Source of the DNA: an uncultured Oscillospiraceae bacterium
Lineage (GTDB): Bacteria > Bacillota > Clostridia > Oscillospirales > Oscillospiraceae
Assembly (NCBI GenBank): GCA_934655935.1
Contig: CAKUHJ010000011.1
Span: forward strand, 1 to 23,783
Reading direction: 5' to 3'
Length of the DNA: 23,783 nucleotides
The position numbers were made by a program, and so were the translations under genes. A model generated the notes under the pieces. It was not told where the DNA came from, ran no database searches, and worked only from the letters and a program-made list of their open reading frames with translations. Positions 22,953-23,783 of the stretch are shown here, piece after piece (positions within the stretch are counted from its first letter, which is position 1; each line of letters starts with the position of its first letter).

Positions 22953-23783
22953 TTACATCAGAGCGTCAATCATCTTGGCGATCGCCCGGATGGCCTCCGG
23001 ATGGCGCATGATGACCGCATCGGAGCCGCCGGCGAGAACCGCCGCGGCCGTGGTGATTTCCATTTCGATGCCGCGCTCCTCCTGGCTGCCCCATTCGGGC
23101 ATATCGGCCTCGGCCATCACGGCCTCCTTCACGCCCCAGGTGTCTGCGGAAACGGGCGTCATGATGGGCATCTGCAGCATGGCGTCGGCCTGCTTGAGCG
23201 CAGCGTCCTTCACGCGGTCCAGCGTGGAGGCCACATACTCATAGCCGTAGCCGGCAGCTGCGGAGCCGATGTTCATGACGATGGACTGCGGGCTTACGCC
23301 CAGCTGCGTCATAACGGTGTTGAGCTGCTTGGCAAGGTTGATGTCGACGGCGGATTCCGCGCCGACCTTCTGGCCGTAGGCAAGGCCTGCGGAGGCGCCG
23401 ACGGTCTTGTAGTTTTCATCACGGGCGGAGAGCACGAGAATGTTCCTGCCGGCAAGCGCCTCGGCAATCTTGTTGAACAGCTCCGTGTCCTTTTCGATGT
23501 TCTTGCAGCCCATGATGACGAGCGGCATCGTGGTCGCCGCCGCAACGTCCTTTGCAAGCTGGACGCACTCGTCCACGGACTTGTTCAGGCCGTTGGGGTC
23601 TGCGCCCTCCAGGTGCAGGCAGATGAAGGACGCGCCCTCCATGGTTTCTGCGCGCTTTGCCATATCGGCAACCGTCACGCAGCCCTCATAGAAAGCCTTT
23701 TCCCCGGGCATGGTGTACTCCGCCATGCCGAGGTCGGTCAGCTCAACGCCGATCTTCGGTGCGTTCTTGATTTCAGCGTCGAA
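22953..23783 (-). CDS. acsD: Corrinoid iron-sulfur protein small subunit (5' end cut by window)
   Basis: AcsD pairs with AcsC to form the corrinoid iron-sulfur protein that carries the methyl group to acetyl-CoA synthase. The frame stays open to the last base of the window, giving 276 residues. The family is roughly 310 residues, so a short N-terminal part and the start codon lie outside. An internal ATG at 23726 is not the true start, because the 19 codons before it continue the family sequence. Recognisable stretches are CLHLEGADPNG, the VDINLAKQLN segment near the middle, GYGYEYVASTLDRVKDAAL, and the C-terminal AVIMRHPEAI. The gene ends 21 bases before acsCE and is evidently in the same operon. 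Confidence 0.95.
   Translation of the reverse strand, partial: FDAEIKNAPKIGVELTDLGMAEYTMPGEKAFYEGCVTVADMAKRAETMEGASFICLHLEGADPNGLNKSVDECVQLAKDVAAATTMPLVIMGCKNIEKDTELFNKIAEALAGRNILVLSARDENYKTVGASAGLAYGQKVGAESAVDINLAKQLNTVMTQLGVSPQSIVMNIGSAAAGYGYEYVASTLDRVKDAALKQADAMLQMPIMTPVSADTWGVKEAVMAEADMPEWGSQEERGIEMEITTAAAVLAGGSDAVIMRHPEAIRAIAKMIDALM

Overview
The window looks like chromosomal DNA of a GC-rich Clostridia-type Firmicute (Gram-positive anaerobe) able to run the Wood-Ljungdahl (acetyl-CoA) pathway. This rests on strong AGGAGG ribosome sites, an L10/L12 pair, a Firmicute-style glgB-C-D-A-P operon with the non-catalytic partner GlgD, and bacterial acs genes. Assignment to a family (for example Oscillospiraceae or a related gut lineage) is only a guess. 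Coding density is very high and no mobile element, tRNA, rRNA or CRISPR array is seen.

Layout. (1) 9-955, plus strand: rplJ and rplL, ending in a perfect hairpin at 978-1015 that can stop transcription from both sides. (2) 1025-11064, minus strand: a glycogen operon with promoter at about 11036-11064 and gene order glgB, glgC, glgD, glgA, glgP and a GH13 alpha-glucan hydrolase. The last four genes are joined by ATGA stop/start overlaps. (3) 11066-18162, minus strand: a second operon of a RACo-type reductive activator of the corrinoid protein, a DUF3786 protein, a trigger-factor-like protein without the ribosome-binding domain, and two halves of a heterodimeric ABC exporter. Gene spacing is 4 nt, 12 nt and then two ATGA overlaps. 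(4) 18177-18374: a non-coding stretch packed with stem-loops, including the terminator of the acs genes. (5) 18405-23783, minus strand: acsB (acetyl-CoA synthase), a fused acsC-acsE gene (large subunit of the corrinoid iron-sulfur protein joined to its methyltransferase), and acsD (small subunit), whose 5' end lies outside the window.

How the parts fit. AcsE moves the methyl group from methyl-tetrahydrofolate to the cobalt of the AcsC/AcsD corrinoid protein. AcsB joins that methyl to CO and CoA to give acetyl-CoA. RACo re-reduces the corrinoid when it becomes inactive. The glycogen genes store and mobilise glucose: GlgC/GlgD make ADP-glucose, GlgA and GlgB build the polymer, and GlgP and the GH13 enzyme break it down. 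The CODH subunit and the other methyl-branch genes are not in this window and probably lie beyond its right edge.

Most notable points: the AcsC-AcsE fusion; the operon that couples RACo to DUF3786, a ribosome-free trigger factor and an ABC exporter; the structured acsB-RACo intergenic region; the structured glgB leader; and rplL followed by a terminator rather than rpoB.
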